From Diphasiastrum complanatum (taxonomy: Eukaryota; Streptophyta; Lycopodiopsida; Lycopodiales; Lycopodiaceae): a DNA stretch of 64,000 bases. Position numbers and translations under genes: made by a program. The stretch lies in the NCBI GenBank assembly GCA_029204225.1, contig CM055114.1, positions 14,250,684 through 14,314,683 on the forward strand, in the 5' to 3' direction. Numbering within the stretch: the stretch's first letter is position 1; every line of letters begins with the position of its first letter. The notes under the pieces were generated by a model, which saw nothing but the letters and a program-made list of their open reading frames with translations, was not told the DNA's origin and did no database searches. Positions 61,924-64,000 of this stretch are shown piece after piece.

Positions 61924-62605
61924 TGTAAAAATTACAGCAAATAAGGATCCTAAAACACTTGAAATGATGAGGAAAACAATAGATTATGATTTCATAAGAT
62001 TAGCACAAGTTGAACCATCAAAATCCATCAAAAATCTATGCTTGAACCTCACTAAATGGCCCAAATCCTTGAAGAAGGCTTCACACGTGTGAAAGTACGG
62101 CCTCCCACAGTCTGAGTACTGTACACCAGACCTACATTCAATCCTATAATCATTAGTAATCACAAGTACTCAAACAATTATGAACATAGAGAGCAATTGC
62201 ACCATTATGAGAGAAAAAACATGAAATTGCTTGATTGATTTTGGTGAGATATCATCACCTATATATACATGATCCATCATGGTTTTGGGCAGGTATGAGT
62301 AGCCCTAAACCTATCCCTAATGCTAATTTTGGTGGATCTTTCATCCCTACCAAGTTAGGGTTGGAATCTTGGAGATCCCTCAATAATGCAAAAATTACCA
62401 AAAATAGCTCCTATTTTTTCTCCCTTGTATCTAAGCATAATTTGGACTCATTCCAAAGGTTCTTACACTTAGGTCTACTTGAGAACATCCTTATGAATGG
62501 AATCCTATGCTATTTGGCACGCGTGACAAGCCACATCATGACCATCTAACTATTTACAAGTCATATGACCAAAACTAGTCAAGCTAGAATTGTGAATTTT
62601 TAATA
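61924..62605 (-). repeat. 5' LTR of B2
   Basis: 682 bp, with a TATA box near 62262-62269. The right end (TTTTTAATA) differs by one base from the family's TTTTTAACA. Confidence 0.93.
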
Positions 62606-62745
62606 CAAGCTAGAAAGAATTTCGAAAAGTCGTACATCCACACGCCATTCCGATATCACATATCCATACCAATATCAGATCCACACGCCCGAGCTAGAGA
62701 GAACCCTGAACAGTCGTACATTTGCCCGCCATTTCGATATCAGAT
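62606..62745. repeat. 84-bp tandem repeat, rest of unit 2 and unit 3
   Basis: After the duplicated CAAGC, 62611-62661 (51 bp) completes unit 2; 33 + 51 = 84. Unit 3 is 62662-62745. Units 1 and 3 flank the interrupted unit in the correct phase, which independently confirms the B2 boundaries. Confidence 0.85.
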
Positions 62746-62848
62746 GTACAACCATATTTATATAGTTCTATGGTAAGATAAAATTTGGAGACAGGTTGTG
62801 TGCTCAAATTGAGCCTTTTTTTGTGTGATCTGAACTCATCTGTCTAGT

Positions 62849-62944
62849 TATGGCAACTCTAAACGAGAGTGTCCTCAATGAGTAAAGCAAATTTGAAGGA
62901 GCCGACAACTATGCAGTTTGGAAATTCAAACTGAAATTGTTGGA
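62849..62944 (+). pseudogene. Ty1/copia gag N-terminus (D), start of an inverted element
   Basis: ATGGCAACT starts MATLNESVLNE, then a stop, then SKFEGADNYAVWKFKLKLL, the usual beginning of a copia UBN2 gag. At about 62940 the plus-strand similarity ends, and the continuation of this gag is found on the minus strand at 63520. No clear priming site was found in the 100 bp before it. Confidence 0.7.
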
Positions 62945-63545
62945 ATGATACACGATTTGAGTTTTCACCTCTTGATTGGTGTCTTTCACTACCAAATCTA
63001 TCACCCATCTTCTGATTGCAAGAGCTTTATCAAATCCCTTGTTGCGATGACTCAAGTTCTCTTGATGTTGGTCTTTTTGCAAAAGCAATCCACCTAACTC
63101 TTCATAGGTTAGAAGATTTTCACAAACATCTGATGTGACTCAGTCAAACTATTTAATGTCAATTGCACGATCTCAACATCCTGAACTCGCTCTCCAACAA
63201 TGACTAATTGATCACGGATCTCCTTTACCTTCAATAGGTGATTGGCAATGGTTGCACTATGATCCATTCGTAATGCGTGCAGCTTCGAAATCAGGAATAG
63301 CACTCGAGATGTGTTTGTGTTCTCAAACAATGCCTTCAACATATCCCATGTTTCTTTTGGTCCTTCTGAATCCAAAATGTAGGGAATAATTGCATCTCTA
63401 ACTAATAAGTTGATGACATTTTGTGCTTTCCATTTTATCCTATCAAATGTCTGTTGATCTTCTTCAATCATTGGCCTTGACTCTTCACCTGTCACAATCT
63501 CCCATAGCACCTTTTCCATCAAACCAATGATGGTCCGAATTGAGG
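62945..63545 (-). pseudogene. Ty1/copia gag central part (D), inverted
   Basis: The minus strand reads GLMEKVLWEIVTGEESRPM, IKWKAQNVINLLVRDAIIPY, ETWDMLKALFENTNTSRVLF, LHALRMDHSATIANHLLKVK and VQLTLNSLTESHQMFV. A frameshift near 63110 follows, then CENLLTYEELGGLLLQKDQ and GFDKALAIRRW. This is the UBN2 gag core between the N-terminus at 62849 and the zinc knuckle at 63570, but in the opposite orientation. Confidence 0.8.
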
Positions 63546-64000
63546 CAATTGGAATCAAGGCCGAGGTCAAGGACGTGGCTATTCCAAGCAAAATAAACCT
63601 GGAAATTGTAGGTACTGCAACAAACTTGGCCATTGGGAGCATGAATGCTTCAAGAAACAAAAGGAGATAGAACAAAGAAAAAACAAATGACAAGCAAACA
63701 ATTATGTTGATCAACATCAATTTGATTATTATATTATGAAGACAACTATGCTGATCAACATCAATACGATAATGATCAATACGAAGATGATACAAGTGAA
63801 AGTTCAAACTTGTTTATTATAGCATTAATGAAAAGTGATGAAGCCAAGTATTCTTGGTACATTGACAGTGGTGCGTCCAAGCTCATGATTTCAAGAAAAG
63901 AGTGGTTTTTAGAACTCAAGGACACTCACAATGGTGATGAAGTTGGACAAGCCGATGGCCAATTGCTATCTGTTAAAGGATTTGGAGTGGTACCAGTGAA
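63546..64000 (+). pseudogene. Ty1/copia zinc knuckle-protease (D), continues past window
   Basis: The plus strand reads NQGRGQGRGYSKQNKPGN, the knuckle CRYCNKLGHWEHEC (all four ligands present), a basic stretch with a stop after KNK (about 63690), and, in another frame, ALMKSDEAKYSWYIDSGASK with the protease Asp. GVGQADGQ-like and VKGFGVVPV codons follow up to the window end. Direct and partly repeated TGATCAACATCAAT units lie at 63698 and 63749. Integrase and later domains lie outside. Confidence 0.75.

Larger units (their letters stand above)
56465..62605 (-). mobile_element. Ty1/copia family B, complete copy B2 (6,141 bp)
   Basis: LTRs at 56465-57143 (679 bp) and 61924-62605 (682 bp), polypurine tract GTGAGGAGGAC at 57144-57154 and priming site at 61912-61923, both on the minus strand. 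The 5-bp target duplication CAAGC is present on both sides (56460-56464 and 62606-62610). The LTRs differ by about eight substitutions and two small indels by eye, so the insertion is young. The outermost base pair of the 5' LTR is changed (TATTAAA instead of TGTTAAA). Confidence 0.95.

Overview
This window looks like intergenic chromatin from a large, repeat-rich land-plant genome. Ty1/copia retrotransposons with plant-type priming sites (TGGTATCAGAGC, complementary to initiator Met-tRNA) dominate. There are Ty3/gypsy fragments, a CACTA-type transposase with GT-AG introns, long (GA)n tracts, and relics of plant nuclear genes (a histone H3 variant and a class II HD-Zip factor). I cannot name the species. 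I see no intact host gene and no tRNA, rRNA or CRISPR. Nearly every reading frame is broken.

Layout. 0-7.3 kb: a gypsy scrap, a copia gag-protease relic, two LTRs facing each other (979-2461), two copia RT fragments fused head to head near 3.4 kb, and a 5'-truncated copia 3' end whose LTR was hit by family-B copy B0 (4905-7293). 7.3-9.6 kb: no recognisable content. 9.6-14.8 kb: a copia integrase scrap, (GA)87, and family-C copy C2, whose integrase-RT-RNase H-LTR part is inverted relative to its own gag-protease, with a gypsy RT scrap at the far breakpoint. 14.8-19.2 kb: the least copia-like part, with a possible two-exon fragment, a G-box/TATA promoter in front of an H3-like (CENH3-like) pseudogene, and a DUF7869-like pseudogene. 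19.9-22.6 kb: two copia fragments head to head. 24.2-28.6 kb: a non-autonomous LTR element (G) with 473-bp LTRs and no pol. 28.6-33.5 kb: a second copy of the integrase scrap plus (AG)85, then family-C copy C1 and (AG)58.

33.5-39.5 kb: family-B copy B1, whose roughly 1,320-codon polyprotein frame has one nonsense codon. 39.5-41.3 kb: a copia fragment joined to an unexplained open frame, then an HD-Zip II fragment. 42.5-46.2 kb: copia A3. 46.8-47.5 kb: a fold-back structure whose spacer encodes a group II intron-type reverse transcriptase fragment. 48.4 kb: a second H3-like fragment. 50.1-53.0 kb: a palindromic tandem array ending in TAGTG, then a CACTA transposase pseudogene. 53.2-55.9 kb: a small inverted repeat, a coiled-coil frame, a gypsy integrase and a lone LTR. 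56.3-62.7 kb: family-B copy B2, complete with LTRs and the duplication CAAGC, sitting inside one unit of an 84-bp tandem repeat. 62.8-64 kb: copia D, with an internal inversion in gag.

The genes do not form a pathway. What links the window is its history: nested insertions, two clear intra-element inversions, two head-to-head copia junctions, one inverted LTR pair, and (GA)n tracts tied to the ends of one copia family. The findings most worth following are the H3/CENH3-like relics, the fold-back carrying an intron maturase fragment, the C2 inversion with gypsy filler, and the non-autonomous element G.
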